Positions 42,471 to 51,876 of a stretch of DNA of 59,071 bases are shown here, piece by piece. The notes under the pieces were generated by a model. The model made no database searches, was not told where the DNA came from, and saw only the letters and a list, made by a program, of their open reading frames with translations. The stretch spans positions 1 to 59,071 of the forward strand of contig JAXJXP010000028.1 of assembly GCA_036307445.1 (NCBI GenBank). The letters are read 5' to 3'. Source of the stretch: HGM11525 sp036307445 (GTDB lineage: Bacteria; Bacillota; Clostridia; UBA1381). Numbering within the stretch: the first letter of the stretch is position 1; each line of letters begins with the position of its first letter. Made by a program: the position numbers and the translations under genes.

Positions 42471-42505
42471 TGGGTATATAAAGGTTGGTTTGGGTAGAAA
42501 TGGGT
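42471..42505 (+). promoter_or_regulatory. Candidate MraZ operator (10-bp-period TGGGT repeats)
   Basis: TGGGT occurs at 42471, 42491 and 42501, with a degenerate AAGGT at 42481, so four boxes in exact 10-bp register. In E. coli MraZ binds TGGGN direct repeats separated by 5 nt in its own promoter, the same 10-bp period. The position directly after the -10 box suits repression of the cluster by its first gene product. Confidence 0.75.
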
Positions 42506-42559
42506 AGATTTTACTTAAAACCGATGTTTTTACACTAAAGTGAAAGGCGGTGAACGGAT

Positions 42560-43003
42560 ATGGCAGACCTTTTCGGAAGCTTTACACGTCAGCTTGACGA
42601 GCGAGGCAGATTTGTGTTGCCGTCAAAGGTACGCGAAAAGATAGACGGTCCTGTGCATATTACACGTTCACTGGTTGATGACTGTCTTTTGCTTTATACC
42701 GAGGACGAGTGGACAATACTTAAGGAGCAGGTAAGGGATTTGCCTACAACTACTAACAGAGCTGCAAAGAGATTTGTGCAGATAGTGTTTGGTCAGTCGG
42801 TTGAGGGTGAAGTGGACAAGCAGGGAAGAGTCGCTCTTACGGGCGAGCTTATGGAAGCTGTTGGAATGACCCGTGATATTATCCTTGTGGGTATTGGCTC
42901 AAAAATGGAAATCTGGGATGCTAAGAAGTATCAGGATGTTATGGCAGAGGCTGACTTTGACGAAATTCTTGATGGCATTTCACAGTTTGGTCTTAATATT
43001 TAA
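42560..43003 (+). CDS. mraZ: Transcriptional regulator MraZ
   Basis: MraZ is a ring-forming DNA-binding protein that represses the division/cell-wall cluster from its own promoter. The 147-aa product has two SpoVT/AbrB-like halves: GSFTRQLDERGRFVLPSKVREKI at the N-terminus and GQSVEGEVDKQGRVALTGELMEAVG near residue 75, each with the DxxGR core. AAAGGCGGTG precedes the ATG. TGGG repeats lie between the promoter and the gene. It is followed by rsmH after 11 bp, the usual order. Confidence 0.97.
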   Translation: MADLFGSFTRQLDERGRFVLPSKVREKIDGPVHITRSLVDDCLLLYTEDEWTILKEQVRDLPTTTNRAAKRFVQIVFGQSVEGEVDKQGRVALTGELMEAVGMTRDIILVGIGSKMEIWDAKKYQDVMAEADFDEILDGISQFGLNI

Positions 43004-43014
43004 GGAGATACAAG

Positions 43015-43947
43015 ATGGAATTCGCTCATATATCGGTGCTTCTTAATGAGTCGGTGGACGCGCTTAAACTTAAGGATGACGGCATATATGCTGACGGAAC
43101 TTTGGGTGGCGGCGGACATTCTGAGGAAATTCTTAAAAGAAACAGCTCATTAAGGCTGATTGGTATTGACAGGGACACTGAGGCAATAGCTGCCGCAGGG
43201 AAAAGGCTTACACCTTACTCTGACAGAATTACGCTTGTCAACAGTAACTTTGCAAATATTAAGGAAGTACTTCAAAACCTCGGCATTGAGAGAATAGACG
43301 GTGCGGTGCTTGATTTGGGCGTATCATCGTATCAGCTTGACAATGCTGAAAGAGGCTTCAGTTATATGAAGGAAGCACATCTTGATATGCGTATGAACCA
43401 AAATGATACCAAATCAGCATATGATGTGGTAAATACATATGACAGAAATGCACTTTGCGATATTTTCTACCGCTATGGCGAAGAAAAATGGTCAAAGAGA
43501 ATAGCAGAATTTATAGTAAAACGGCGAGAAACGAAGCCGATTGAAACAACGAAAGAACTAGCTGACATAATTTTGGCAGCTGTTCCTGCCGGTGCGCGTG
43601 ATAGGGGGTCGCATCCGGCGAAACGTGTATTTCAGGCTATACGAATTGAAGTGAATGGCGAGCTTGAAATACTTAAAAATGCAATAACCGATTTTGTTTC
43701 CTGTCTTAACAAAGGCGGCAGATTGGCAGTTATTACCTTCCATTCTTTGGAGGACAGAATTGTCAAGCAATGCTTTAGTGAACTGGCGGCGGGCTGTACC
43801 TGTCCGAAGGATTTTCCAGTGTGTGTCTGTGGAAAACAGCCTGCCGTAAAGATTATCACAAAAAAGCCGCTGCTGCCGTCGGAGGAGGAGCAAACCTACA
43901 ACTCTCGTTCAAAAAGTGCGAAACTGAGAGTCATACAAAAGCTATAA
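43015..43947 (+). CDS. rsmH: 16S rRNA (cytosine-1402 N4)-methyltransferase
   Basis: RsmH (MraW) methylates C1402 in the ribosomal P site using SAM. The 310-aa product has the start FAHISVLLNESVDAL, the SAM loop DGTLGGGGHSEEIL near residue 27, DGAVLDLGVSSYQLD near 97, and GGRLAVITFHSLEDRIVKQ near 235. The C-terminal SRSKSAKLRVI is typical. TTAAGGAGAT precedes the ATG. It lies between mraZ and the ftsL-like gene in the standard dcw order. Confidence 0.98.
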   Translation: MEFAHISVLLNESVDALKLKDDGIYADGTLGGGGHSEEILKRNSSLRLIGIDRDTEAIAAAGKRLTPYSDRITLVNSNFANIKEVLQNLGIERIDGAVLDLGVSSYQLDNAERGFSYMKEAHLDMRMNQNDTKSAYDVVNTYDRNALCDIFYRYGEEKWSKRIAEFIVKRRETKPIETTKELADIILAAVPAGARDRGSHPAKRVFQAIRIEVNGELEILKNAITDFVSCLNKGGRLAVITFHSLEDRIVKQCFSELAAGCTCPKDFPVCVCGKQPAVKIITKKPLLPSEEEQTYNSRSKSAKLRVIQKL

Positions 43948-43969
43948 CATACAAAAGGGGGATAAAAGC

Positions 43970-44452
43970 GTGGGATACGGTAATCTGGCATATGCGTGGG
44001 AAGATGACAGATATGAAGAAGAGCTAAAAAACAAAAGACAAGAAATACTCGCAAGCCGCAAACGTGATACAGCTAAGAACAGAGTGATATTTATTGGATA
44101 TGTAGTTATGGTAATACTTGCGGCTGTTTTTATGATTGGTAAAAACGTATCCGAGTATGAGAGTGAACTTAAGATAAAAAGTCTACAGAAAGAACTGGCA
44201 GAGATTGAAAGCTATACAAGCCAAAAGCTTTATGAGCTTGAAGAAAATATAGATTTAACTGCAATTGAGGAGGCTGCCAAGACAAGACTCGGAATGCAAA
44301 GACTCAATAAAAATCAGACTGTTTATGTAAATGTTAAACAGGATGACGTATGCGAGCTTACTGCAAGAGAGGTTGAGGGAGTTAAAAATCGGGTTGCAGA
44401 AGCTGCGGTGGACCTTAAACAGAACGTAATAGGTCTTTTCAGCATTAAATAA
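43970..44452 (+). CDS. ftsL: FtsL-like cell division protein
   Basis: This is a 160-aa bitopic protein with a charged cytoplasmic N-terminus, one membrane helix (about 44-62, VIFIGYVVMVILAAVFMIG) and an extracellular coiled coil (about 65-100) that should pair with DivIC/FtsB and FtsQ. The GTG at 43970 has AAGGGGG about 8 bp upstream. Sequence is poorly conserved, but the topology and the place between rsmH and a penicillin-binding protein identify it. A tail of about 40 residues after RLGMQRLNKNQTVYVNV is longer than in many FtsL proteins. Confidence 0.85.
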   Translation: MGYGNLAYAWEDDRYEEELKNKRQEILASRKRDTAKNRVIFIGYVVMVILAAVFMIGKNVSEYESELKIKSLQKELAEIESYTSQKLYELEENIDLTAIEEAAKTRLGMQRLNKNQTVYVNVKQDDVCELTAREVEGVKNRVAEAAVDLKQNVIGLFSIK

Positions 44453-44500
44453 GTTTTTAGTGCATAGAAATATATTATTGAAGATAGAAGTAGAATGAGT

Positions 44501-44527
44501 TTGCGCCACCGAAAACGGATGGCGCAA
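44501..44527 (+). other. Hairpin upstream of the penicillin-binding protein gene
   Basis: TTGCGCCACCG and CGGATGGCGCAA pair around AAAA with one bulged A. No T-run follows. It may adjust message stability or processing between ftsL and the PBP gene. Confidence 0.5.
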
Positions 44528-44573
44528 TGCTTGCATTATTGGAATTTTTATTGCTTGATACGGAGGCGAGGCT

Positions 44574-46805
44574 ATGAATAAAATGAGAAAGAGAATGTTG
44601 GTATTTTTAGCGTTCTTTGTAGTGCTTCTTGTGGCAGTAATCGGACGTATTGTATATTGGCAGATTTTTCGTGGACCTGAGCTTAAAACAAGGGGCGAAT
44701 CACAGCAGATGTCCCGTACCAATGTAAACGCAAACCGAGGCACAATATATGACAGAAACGGCAAGGCATTGGCGGAGAGCGCATCGGTAAATACCGTAAT
44801 ATGCAATCCTCAGCAGCTAAAGAGTGATGATGCGGCGGAAATCGTCAGCAAATATCTGTCCGATATACTCGGACTTGAATATGACGAGGTTTACCGCAAG
44901 GCTACCAAGTCGAACAAATACCAGAGTATAAAAAAGAGAATAAGTGTTGAAGAAACAGTAGAAATAGAAAAAATCAAGAACGGTGATTTGGGTGATGACC
45001 TTAAAGAAAAATTCAAGGGTGTATATTTTGAAACTGATTCAAAGAGATATTACTCATTCAGTATCGCACCGCACGTTATAGGCTTTACAGGCTATGACAA
45101 TAACGGACTTCAGGGAATAGAGAAGACCTTTGATGATGCTTTGACCGGCAGGGCAGGCGGAGTGTTTGCGGCAAGGTCGGCGTCTGGTCTTGAAATGGAT
45201 TATCAGTATGAAGAGGAAACAAGGGCAAGTAAGGGTGCGGACGTTGTATTGACAATCGATGAGACAATTCAGCATTACCTCGAAAAGTATCTTGAAGCGG
45301 CTATTAAGGAATGTGCGCTTAAAGAGGGTGCTGCCGGTATAATTATGAATCCTAAAACCGGAGAAATTCTTGCAATGGTAACAAAGCCCGATTTTAACTT
45401 AAACTCACCTAATAATGTAGAGCAGTTTATCAATCAGGCATACGGACTTGACCAACAGGAAGACTTTGTTGGTTACGATTCAGCAGACGACGAAGAAGCA
45501 AGGGAAAAAGCGATTACGGCAATACGAAACAAGATGTGGAGAAACAAGGCGATTTCCGATACATACGAGCCAGGCTCCACCTTCAAGATTTTAACTGCGG
45601 CGATGGCTCTGGAGGAAAATGTTGTATCTCTTGATACACCGTTCTACTGCCCCGGTTATAAGCAGATAGCAGACAGAAAAATCCGTTGTCATAAGGTTGA
45701 GGGACACGGTGCAGAATCCTTCCTGCAGGGAGTACAGAATTCCTGCAACCCTGTATTTATGGAAACTGCGGCAAAGGTCGGACCGGATAAATTTATGGAC
45801 TATTTCAAGGCGTTCGGTCTGACACAAAAAACCAACATAGAGCTTATCGGCGAGTCGGGCAGTATTTTCTATCAGCACAGACTCTCCGAAACCGACCTTG
45901 CGACAAGTGCATTCGGTCAGGGATTCTCAATAACACCTATCCAACTTATTACAGCGATATCGTCGGTAATAAACGGCGGAAACTTAATGAAACCGCAGAT
46001 TGTAAAGGAAATCAGGGACGAAAACGGAGTTGTAAAGAGCTATCAGCCACAGGTTGTAAACAAGGTTATCTCTGAAGAAACCTCCAAGATGATGCGTGAA
46101 ATACTTGAGACTGTTGTATCCAATCCCCGTGGTGGCGGTAAAAATGCCTATATCAAGGGTTATCGTATCGGCGGAAAGACAGGTACAAGTGAAAAGGGCA
46201 GAAACAACAATAAGCGAATAGCATCATTTGTTGGCTTCGCACCTGCAGATGACCCGGAAATTATATGTCTAATTATGCTGGATGAGCCGCAGGTTGCCAA
46301 TCGTTACGGCGGAACGATTGCCGCTCCTATTGCTGGTAAGGTTATTGAAGAAACACTTGAATATATGGGTGTTGAAAGACAGTACACAGCCGAAGAGGCC
46401 GTTGATGTAACAGTCAATGTCCCTGAGCTTCGCGGTATGCCGGTTGAGAGTGCTAAGGCCGAAACAAACAAATACAGCCTTTCAATAACCATAAAGGGCA
46501 ATGGTGAAACGGTTTTAGACCAGCTTCCAAAGCCTGGCGCAGCCGTTACTCAAGGCTCTACGGTTATTGCATATACAGAGGAACAGCAGGGTGAAACACT
46601 TGTTACCGTACCTGATGTTACGGGACTTTCTATAGAAGCTGCCAAGAAAAAGCTTGAAGTGGCAGGACTTAACTTTGAGATTGCGGGTGCGGGTCTTACA
46701 AATTCATCGGGTGCGTATGCTTCCAAACAGAGTATTAGTCCGGGTGAACAGGTGGCGGCTGCAACTGTAATAAGCGTAGAATTTATACACAAGTCAACCG
46801 ATTAA
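44574..46805 (+). CDS. PASTA-domain penicillin-binding protein (SpoVD/FtsI family)
   Basis: This 743-aa class B transpeptidase cross-links septal or spore peptidoglycan. It has an N-terminal membrane helix (residues 8-27), a dimerisation/pedestal domain with NRGTIYDRNGKALAES near 62, and a transpeptidase domain: active Ser in YEPGSTFKILTAAM near 338, SxN in NSCNP near 393, KTG in GGKTGTSEKG near 540. Two PASTA repeats follow, the second starting TVPDVTGLSIEAAKKKLEVAGL. Two PASTA domains fit either vegetative FtsI/PBP2b-type or sporulation SpoVD; sequence does not decide. TACGGAGGCGAGG precedes the ATG. Confidence 0.95.
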   Translation: MNKMRKRMLVFLAFFVVLLVAVIGRIVYWQIFRGPELKTRGESQQMSRTNVNANRGTIYDRNGKALAESASVNTVICNPQQLKSDDAAEIVSKYLSDILGLEYDEVYRKATKSNKYQSIKKRISVEETVEIEKIKNGDLGDDLKEKFKGVYFETDSKRYYSFSIAPHVIGFTGYDNNGLQGIEKTFDDALTGRAGGVFAARSASGLEMDYQYEEETRASKGADVVLTIDETIQHYLEKYLEAAIKECALKEGAAGIIMNPKTGEILAMVTKPDFNLNSPNNVEQFINQAYGLDQQEDFVGYDSADDEEAREKAITAIRNKMWRNKAISDTYEPGSTFKILTAAMALEENVVSLDTPFYCPGYKQIADRKIRCHKVEGHGAESFLQGVQNSCNPVFMETAAKVGPDKFMDYFKAFGLTQKTNIELIGESGSIFYQHRLSETDLATSAFGQGFSITPIQLITAISSVINGGNLMKPQIVKEIRDENGVVKSYQPQVVNKVISEETSKMMREILETVVSNPRGGGKNAYIKGYRIGGKTGTSEKGRNNNKRIASFVGFAPADDPEIICLIMLDEPQVANRYGGTIAAPIAGKVIEETLEYMGVERQYTAEEAVDVTVNVPELRGMPVESAKAETNKYSLSITIKGNGETVLDQLPKPGAAVTQGSTVIAYTEEQQGETLVTVPDVTGLSIEAAKKKLEVAGLNFEIAGAGLTNSSGAYASKQSISPGEQVAAATVISVEFIHKSTD

Positions 46806-46853
46806 GCTGCAAAAGAAAACAAACCTGAACTTAAATGAAAGAGGGAGTTTTCT

Positions 46854-48299
46854 ATAAAAGCAAGTGCGTTGTTGGGTAAATATTATCATCAGTCGGTACC
46901 TGATATTGAAATCAAAGATGTGTGTTATGATACACGCAGAATGGAAAAGGACTCAGTATTTGTCTGTATCAGGGGTGAACAGGATGACGGACACAGATAT
47001 GCTTCTCGTGCTGCGAAGCTTGGTGCGAGAATAATTATTGCATCAAGGCATATTGACTGTAATGCGACAGTGATTCTTACCAATGACACAAAAGCGGCTT
47101 TGGAATATCTGGTTAAACGATTTTACGGCGAGCCGAAGCTAAGGCTTTTCGGTATAACCGGTACAAACGGAAAAACGACTGTCAGCTATATGACGTCTGC
47201 TATATTTGCGGCGGCAGGCATAAGCTGCGGCATAATCGGTACAAACGGTGCATTTTTGAACGGCGAAACAATAGAAAGCGGTCAAAGTACGCCTACAACA
47301 CCGAATATGCCTGAATTATATAAAACACTTTCACAAATGGAGAAAAAGGGTGCAGAGGTATGCGTTATGGAGGTTTCCTCTCACGCACTTGCTCAGGACA
47401 GAGTGAACGGATTAAGGTTTGAAGCCTCGGTTTTTACTAATCTTACTCAGGACCATCTGGATTATCACAAGGATATGGAGGACTATTTTGCAGCTAAGTG
47501 CAAATTGTTCGAAATATCAGATAAAGCGGCTGTAAATATTGATGACAGTTATGGCAAACGGATTTGTGAAAATGCGTTGGTGGTTGGGTACGGCATAGAC
47601 GGTGGTGAAGTTCGTGCTGAGGGGATAAAGCTGTTGTCTGACGGCTCGGAATTTGATTTGGTTTTCGGTAGAAACAGAGTGAGACAGAGGATAAATATCC
47701 CCGGTTTATTTAGTGTCTATAATGCACTTGCGGCGGCAACGGCGTGTTACATATCGGGAATAGATATTGATGCAATTTCTGCAGGACTTCTGAGTATAAA
47801 CGGTGTCTTTGGCAGAATGGAACGGATAGAAACAGAGGGTGTAAGTGTGGTGATTGATTACGCCCACACTCCTGACGGACTGAGCAAAGTTCTGACGAGC
47901 TTGAAGGAAGTTACAGGCGGCAGACTTATATGCCTTTTCGGGTGTGGCGGCGACAGGGACAGAACGAAACGTGCAATAATGGGAAATATCGCAACCGAGC
48001 TATCCGACCTTGTAATTATCACATCGGATAATCCGAGAACAGAAGCTCCTACCGAAATAATTATAGACATTTTAAGCGGAGTAAAAAGGGATAATTATAT
48101 AGCCATCGAAAACCGTGAGAAAGCCATAAGGCTTGCACTTGCTATTGCGAAAAGAGGTGATACTCTTCTACTTGCGGGCAAGGGTCAGGAACGGTATCAG
48201 ATTATAGGTAAAGACAGGATAGAATTTGACGAACGTGAAATTATAAAGCGTATCCGAACGGAACAGAATGGAGAAAGCTATGCAGGAATTTACAATTGA
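46854..48299 (+). CDS. murE: UDP-MurNAc-tripeptide synthetase, probable AUA start
   Basis: MurE adds the third amino acid to UDP-MurNAc-L-Ala-D-Glu. From 46854 the product is 481 aa and begins (I/M)KASALLGKYYHQSV, like other MurE N-termini (MKxSxLL). GGAG ends 6 bp before this ATA codon. The nearest standard start, TTG at 46869, has no ribosome site and cuts off the conserved start; an in-frame TGA lies at 46836. GITGTNGKTTVSYM is the ATP loop, YAHTPDGLSKVL and SDNPRTEAPTEII lie near the C-terminus. DNPR is the motif for meso-diaminopimelate rather than lysine. It overlaps murF by 20 bp. Confidence 0.93.
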   Translation: MKASALLGKYYHQSVPDIEIKDVCYDTRRMEKDSVFVCIRGEQDDGHRYASRAAKLGARIIIASRHIDCNATVILTNDTKAALEYLVKRFYGEPKLRLFGITGTNGKTTVSYMTSAIFAAAGISCGIIGTNGAFLNGETIESGQSTPTTPNMPELYKTLSQMEKKGAEVCVMEVSSHALAQDRVNGLRFEASVFTNLTQDHLDYHKDMEDYFAAKCKLFEISDKAAVNIDDSYGKRICENALVVGYGIDGGEVRAEGIKLLSDGSEFDLVFGRNRVRQRINIPGLFSVYNALAAATACYISGIDIDAISAGLLSINGVFGRMERIETEGVSVVIDYAHTPDGLSKVLTSLKEVTGGRLICLFGCGGDRDRTKRAIMGNIATELSDLVIITSDNPRTEAPTEIIIDILSGVKRDNYIAIENREKAIRLALAIAKRGDTLLLAGKGQERYQIIGKDRIEFDEREIIKRIRTEQNGESYAGIYN

Positions 48300-49644
48300 G
48301 GAAGTAAGGGCTGCTTGTGGCGGCGAATATATCAAAAAGGCAGAAGGTGTGATTTCGGGAGTTGCAATTGACTCCAGAAAAGTATCGGATGGTATGCTTT
48401 TTGTGCCGATTGTGGGCGAGAGAGTGGACGGACACGATTACATTTCATCTGCTCTAGATAACGGTGCGGCGGCAAGTCTTAGCGAAAGGGATACTGTTTC
48501 GGCGGATAAGGGAGCTTTAATAAAAGTTGAATCCTCGGTTAATGCAATTGGAAAAATCGCGGCAGCTTATAAGAAGAAGTATAATGTTCCGACTGTTGGA
48601 GTTACAGGCAGTGTCGGAAAAACCACAACAAAGGATATGATAGCTGCAGTTATGTCAAAGCTTGGAGCGTGTCTTAAAACAGAGGGGAATTTCAATAACG
48701 AGTTAGGACTTCCTCTGACAGTTTTCAGACTTAAAAAGGAGCATAAAAGTGCTGTTCTCGAAATGGGAATGTCCGCATTTGGCGAAATTCATCATTTGGT
48801 CGATATTGCTCGTCCTGATGTTGCGGTTATAACAAATGTCGGAATGTCACATATAGAAAACCTCGGCTCAAGAGAGGGTATATTAAAGGCAAAAATGGAG
48901 ATTGCAGACTTTTTTGGCAAGGATAACCTCTTGATAATAAATGCTGATAATGATATGCTGAAAACTGTCAGTAAAGATAAGGAGTATAAAATTCTTACCT
49001 ATGGTATAGACGAAAAAGCCGACTATATGGCGAAGGATATTACCGATAAAGGCTTGGCGGGGTGCAGCTTTACGGCTGTAACTCCAAGGGGCAGATTTGA
49101 AATTAAGCTTACGGCGGCAGGCGTACATAATGTTTATAACGCACTTTCGGCGATTGCGGTGGGTGAGCATTTCGGCATTTCGGCTTCGGATATTGCGGAC
49201 GCTGTCGGCAATTTTGAGCTTACTAAAATGCGTATGACAGTTGAAAAGTACGGCAATGTTACACTTATAAACGATTGTTATAATGCGTCGTATGATTCTG
49301 TGAAAGCAGGACTTGAGGTGCTGGCAAAATCAAAGGGCAGACGTGTTGCGGTTTTGGGCGATGTTCTTGAGCTTGGTGATTTTGCAAAGGAAACACATCT
49401 TAATATGGGCATTGTTTGCGGTGGCAGAGCAGATGTTGTAATTACTGCGGGAAATAATGCAAAGTATATTGCAGAAGGTGCAAAGTCGGCAGGGGTCAAG
49501 GAGGTATTATACTACCCAACTACAGAAGAGGCGGCACAGGCGGCGGCTAAAATGATAAAAGACGGCGACACTGTACTGGTAAAAGCTTCACGAGGAATGA
49601 AATTTGAAATCGTATGCAATACAATAGGAGATAAATTAAAATGA
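48280..49644 (+). CDS. murF: UDP-MurNAc-tripeptide:D-Ala-D-Ala ligase
   Basis: MurF attaches D-Ala-D-Ala to the UDP-MurNAc tripeptide, completing the pentapeptide precursor. The 454-aa product has the N-terminal uracil-binding part (FTIEEVRAACGGEY), the ATP loop VTGSVGKTTTKDMI near residue 110, KTEGNFNNELGLPLTVF near 135 and the C-terminal domain with DCYNASYDSVKAGLE near 330. The ATG at 48280 is preferred over one at 48268 because GGAGA lies between them. It overlaps murE upstream by 20 bp and mraY downstream by 4 bp. Confidence 0.97.
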   Translation: MQEFTIEEVRAACGGEYIKKAEGVISGVAIDSRKVSDGMLFVPIVGERVDGHDYISSALDNGAAASLSERDTVSADKGALIKVESSVNAIGKIAAAYKKKYNVPTVGVTGSVGKTTTKDMIAAVMSKLGACLKTEGNFNNELGLPLTVFRLKKEHKSAVLEMGMSAFGEIHHLVDIARPDVAVITNVGMSHIENLGSREGILKAKMEIADFFGKDNLLIINADNDMLKTVSKDKEYKILTYGIDEKADYMAKDITDKGLAGCSFTAVTPRGRFEIKLTAAGVHNVYNALSAIAVGEHFGISASDIADAVGNFELTKMRMTVEKYGNVTLINDCYNASYDSVKAGLEVLAKSKGRRVAVLGDVLELGDFAKETHLNMGIVCGGRADVVITAGNNAKYIAEGAKSAGVKEVLYYPTTEEAAQAAAKMIKDGDTVLVKASRGMKFEIVCNTIGDKLK

Positions 49645-50633
49645 AATTAGGTAACTATAACTTAAATATGCTCATATGCTTTTTGGTTGCATTTTTGGTA
49701 ACGGTAATAATAATGCCTGTGTTGATACCGTATTTAAGACGTTTAAAATTCGGTCAGCAGATATTGGAGGAAGGACCTAAATGGCACGAGAAAAAATCGG
49801 GTACTCCTACAATGGGCGGTATAGGATTTATTGTCGGTATAGGTATAGCGGTTATATGTGCAATTTTAAGAAGCTTTGACGTAAAGCTGTTGATGATGGC
49901 GGCGGTCAGTCTGGGCTTTGGTGCGATAGGATTTCTGGATGACTATGTTAAAGTTGTCAAAAAGCAAAATCAGGGACTTACTGCATCGCAGAAATTTTTG
50001 TTGCAGGCAGCTTTGGCAGTAGTATATGTGGTTGTGCTTATGAAAACAGGCGAGCTTTCAACCACGATTTTAATACCGTTTACAGACTATAAATTCTATA
50101 TGCCATGGTGGATTTATGTTCCGTTTATTCTGTTTGTGGTAACAGGCACGGTAAATGCGGTTAATCTGACCGATGGACTCGATGGTCTTGCAGCCTCGGT
50201 AACTGTCGTTGTTTCGCTCTTTTTCGGTGCAGCGGCGGCACTTGTAGGCTCAAATGGCAGTGCATACTTTGCATTTGCACTTCTTGGCGGTGTTTTAGGG
50301 TTTTTGATTTATAATAAATATCCTGCAAAGGTGTTTATGGGTGATACAGGCTCTCTTTACCTTGGCGGAGCGATTAGCGTTCTTGCAGTAGGAATGAAAA
50401 TGCCGCTTGTTCTTATAATCGTAGGTTTTGTATATCTGTTTGAAACATTGTCGGTAATTTTGCAGGTGGCATCATTTAAGCTTACTGGCAAAAGAATATT
50501 TAAAATGAGCCCCATCCACCATCATTTTGAAATGTGTGGATGGAGTGAGAATAAAATTGTTACTGTATTTTCGCTTACTGCGGCGGTGCTTGCGGTTTTG
50601 GCATATTTATCAATCGGGGCATTTGCAGCTTAA
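49641..50633 (+). CDS. mraY: Phospho-MurNAc-pentapeptide transferase
   Basis: MraY is the ten-helix membrane enzyme that makes lipid I from UDP-MurNAc-pentapeptide and undecaprenyl phosphate. The 330-aa product has GTPTMGGIGFI near residue 53, GFLDDYVKVVKKQNQGL near 97, TVNAVNLTDGLDGLA near 175 with the catalytic Asp residues, and SPIHHHFEMCGWSE near 295. It starts inside the murF stop. Downstream comes ftsW directly; murD, which sits here in most genomes, is missing. Confidence 0.98.
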   Translation: MKLGNYNLNMLICFLVAFLVTVIIMPVLIPYLRRLKFGQQILEEGPKWHEKKSGTPTMGGIGFIVGIGIAVICAILRSFDVKLLMMAAVSLGFGAIGFLDDYVKVVKKQNQGLTASQKFLLQAALAVVYVVVLMKTGELSTTILIPFTDYKFYMPWWIYVPFILFVVTGTVNAVNLTDGLDGLAASVTVVVSLFFGAAAALVGSNGSAYFAFALLGGVLGFLIYNKYPAKVFMGDTGSLYLGGAISVLAVGMKMPLVLIIVGFVYLFETLSVILQVASFKLTGKRIFKMSPIHHHFEMCGWSENKIVTVFSLTAAVLAVLAYLSIGAFAA

Positions 50634-50658
50634 CTTTTTATGGGAAGGAGACAAAAAG

Positions 50659-51861
50659 GTGAACTCCAACAGAAGACCACAAACAAAAAGCCGTCGTACC
50701 AAGATGCCGGCAGAAAAAAAGCCACGTTTAAAGAAAAGGAATATATCCTTTAAGCTTGGCGAAATTGACTTTACATTTTTGTTTTTGATAATTGTACTTC
50801 TTGCATTCGGACTTGTGATGCTTTTAAGTGCATCAACGCCGTCTGCAAACACAAAAATTGGCGACTCCTATTATTTCTTTATCCGTCAGCTATGCGGAGT
50901 GGGTGCAGGAGCATTGGGACTGATTTTCTTTGCTACGGTAGATTACCATAAGTATAAAAGGTATGTAAACTGGGCGTTTTGGGCGGGTATAATACTTATT
51001 GTATGCTGCCGTATTCCGGGAATAGGACAGTTCAGAAACGGCGCATGGCGATGGCTCAGAACCCCGTTTATTCAGCTGCAGCCGTCGGAGTTTATGAAGC
51101 CGCTTATCGTACTTTTCTTCGCAAAGCTTATTACCGAAAAGAAATATCGGCTTGATAATATAGCAGGCCTTGGTGTATATGCGGCAATACTTGTTTTAAT
51201 AGCGGGTATTATGTGGCTTTTGCAGAAACACCTAAGCGGTGCTATTGTAATTTGTGCAATGGGTGTAGTAGTATTGCTGGTTGCAGGTGCAAAACTAAAG
51301 TATTTTGCCATGGCACTTGTTGCGGTAATACCGGTTGGCGGATTGTTGCTTTTGCAGGATCCTACAAGATGGGGGCGTGTGCTTTCCTTTTTGGACCCGT
51401 TCAGAGATACCGGCGATAAAAGCTATCAGATTACACAATCTTTGATTGCGATAGGAACGGGCGGACTTTTTGGGAAAGGCTTGGGACAAAGTGTTCAGAA
51501 ATACGGCTTTTTGCCTGAGCCGTATAATGATTTTATTTTCGCAATTGTATGCGAGGAGCTTGGATTTATAGGCGCAATAATTGTAATAGGCCTGTTTGTA
51601 GCATTGGTTGCAAGAGGAATAAAAATTGCCATGGAAGCGCCCGATATGTACGGCTCGCTTATCACTATAGGAATAATGTCCCATATTGCCATTCAGTCGC
51701 TCTTTAATGTGGCAGTTGTAAGCTGCTCAATGCCGACGACAGGAATGAGTCTGCCGTTTTTCAGCTACGGCGGTACTGCTATAATGGTGCTTGTCGCCGA
51801 GATGGGAATAGTTTTAAATGTATCAAGGCAGTCTACAAAGACGAGAGTGTTGCCTAAGTAA
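50659..51861 (+). CDS. FtsW/SpoVE-family lipid II polymerase
   Basis: This 400-aa SEDS-family glycosyltransferase polymerises lipid II together with a class B PBP. It has a basic N-terminal tail (VNSNRRPQTKSRRTKM) and about ten helices from residue 38. RNGAWRWLRTPFIQLQPSEFMK near 135 and LPEPYNDFIFAIVCEELGF near 285 are family hallmarks, as is SYGGTAIMVLVAEMGIVLNVSR at the end. The GTG at 50659 has GAAGGAG 8 bp upstream. FtsW (division) and SpoVE (spore cortex) cannot be told apart; the partner PBP is encoded four genes upstream. Confidence 0.95.
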   Translation: MNSNRRPQTKSRRTKMPAEKKPRLKKRNISFKLGEIDFTFLFLIIVLLAFGLVMLLSASTPSANTKIGDSYYFFIRQLCGVGAGALGLIFFATVDYHKYKRYVNWAFWAGIILIVCCRIPGIGQFRNGAWRWLRTPFIQLQPSEFMKPLIVLFFAKLITEKKYRLDNIAGLGVYAAILVLIAGIMWLLQKHLSGAIVICAMGVVVLLVAGAKLKYFAMALVAVIPVGGLLLLQDPTRWGRVLSFLDPFRDTGDKSYQITQSLIAIGTGGLFGKGLGQSVQKYGFLPEPYNDFIFAIVCEELGFIGAIIVIGLFVALVARGIKIAMEAPDMYGSLITIGIMSHIAIQSLFNVAVVSCSMPTTGMSLPFFSYGGTAIMVLVAEMGIVLNVSRQSTKTRVLPK

Positions 51862-51876
51862 GAAAGGAAACAAATT

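Noticed and set aside
46869..46871. TTG at 46869 as the murE start
   Set aside because: No ribosome binding site at a workable distance and it would remove conserved N-terminal residues; the ATA at 46854 fits both better, though TTG cannot be fully excluded.
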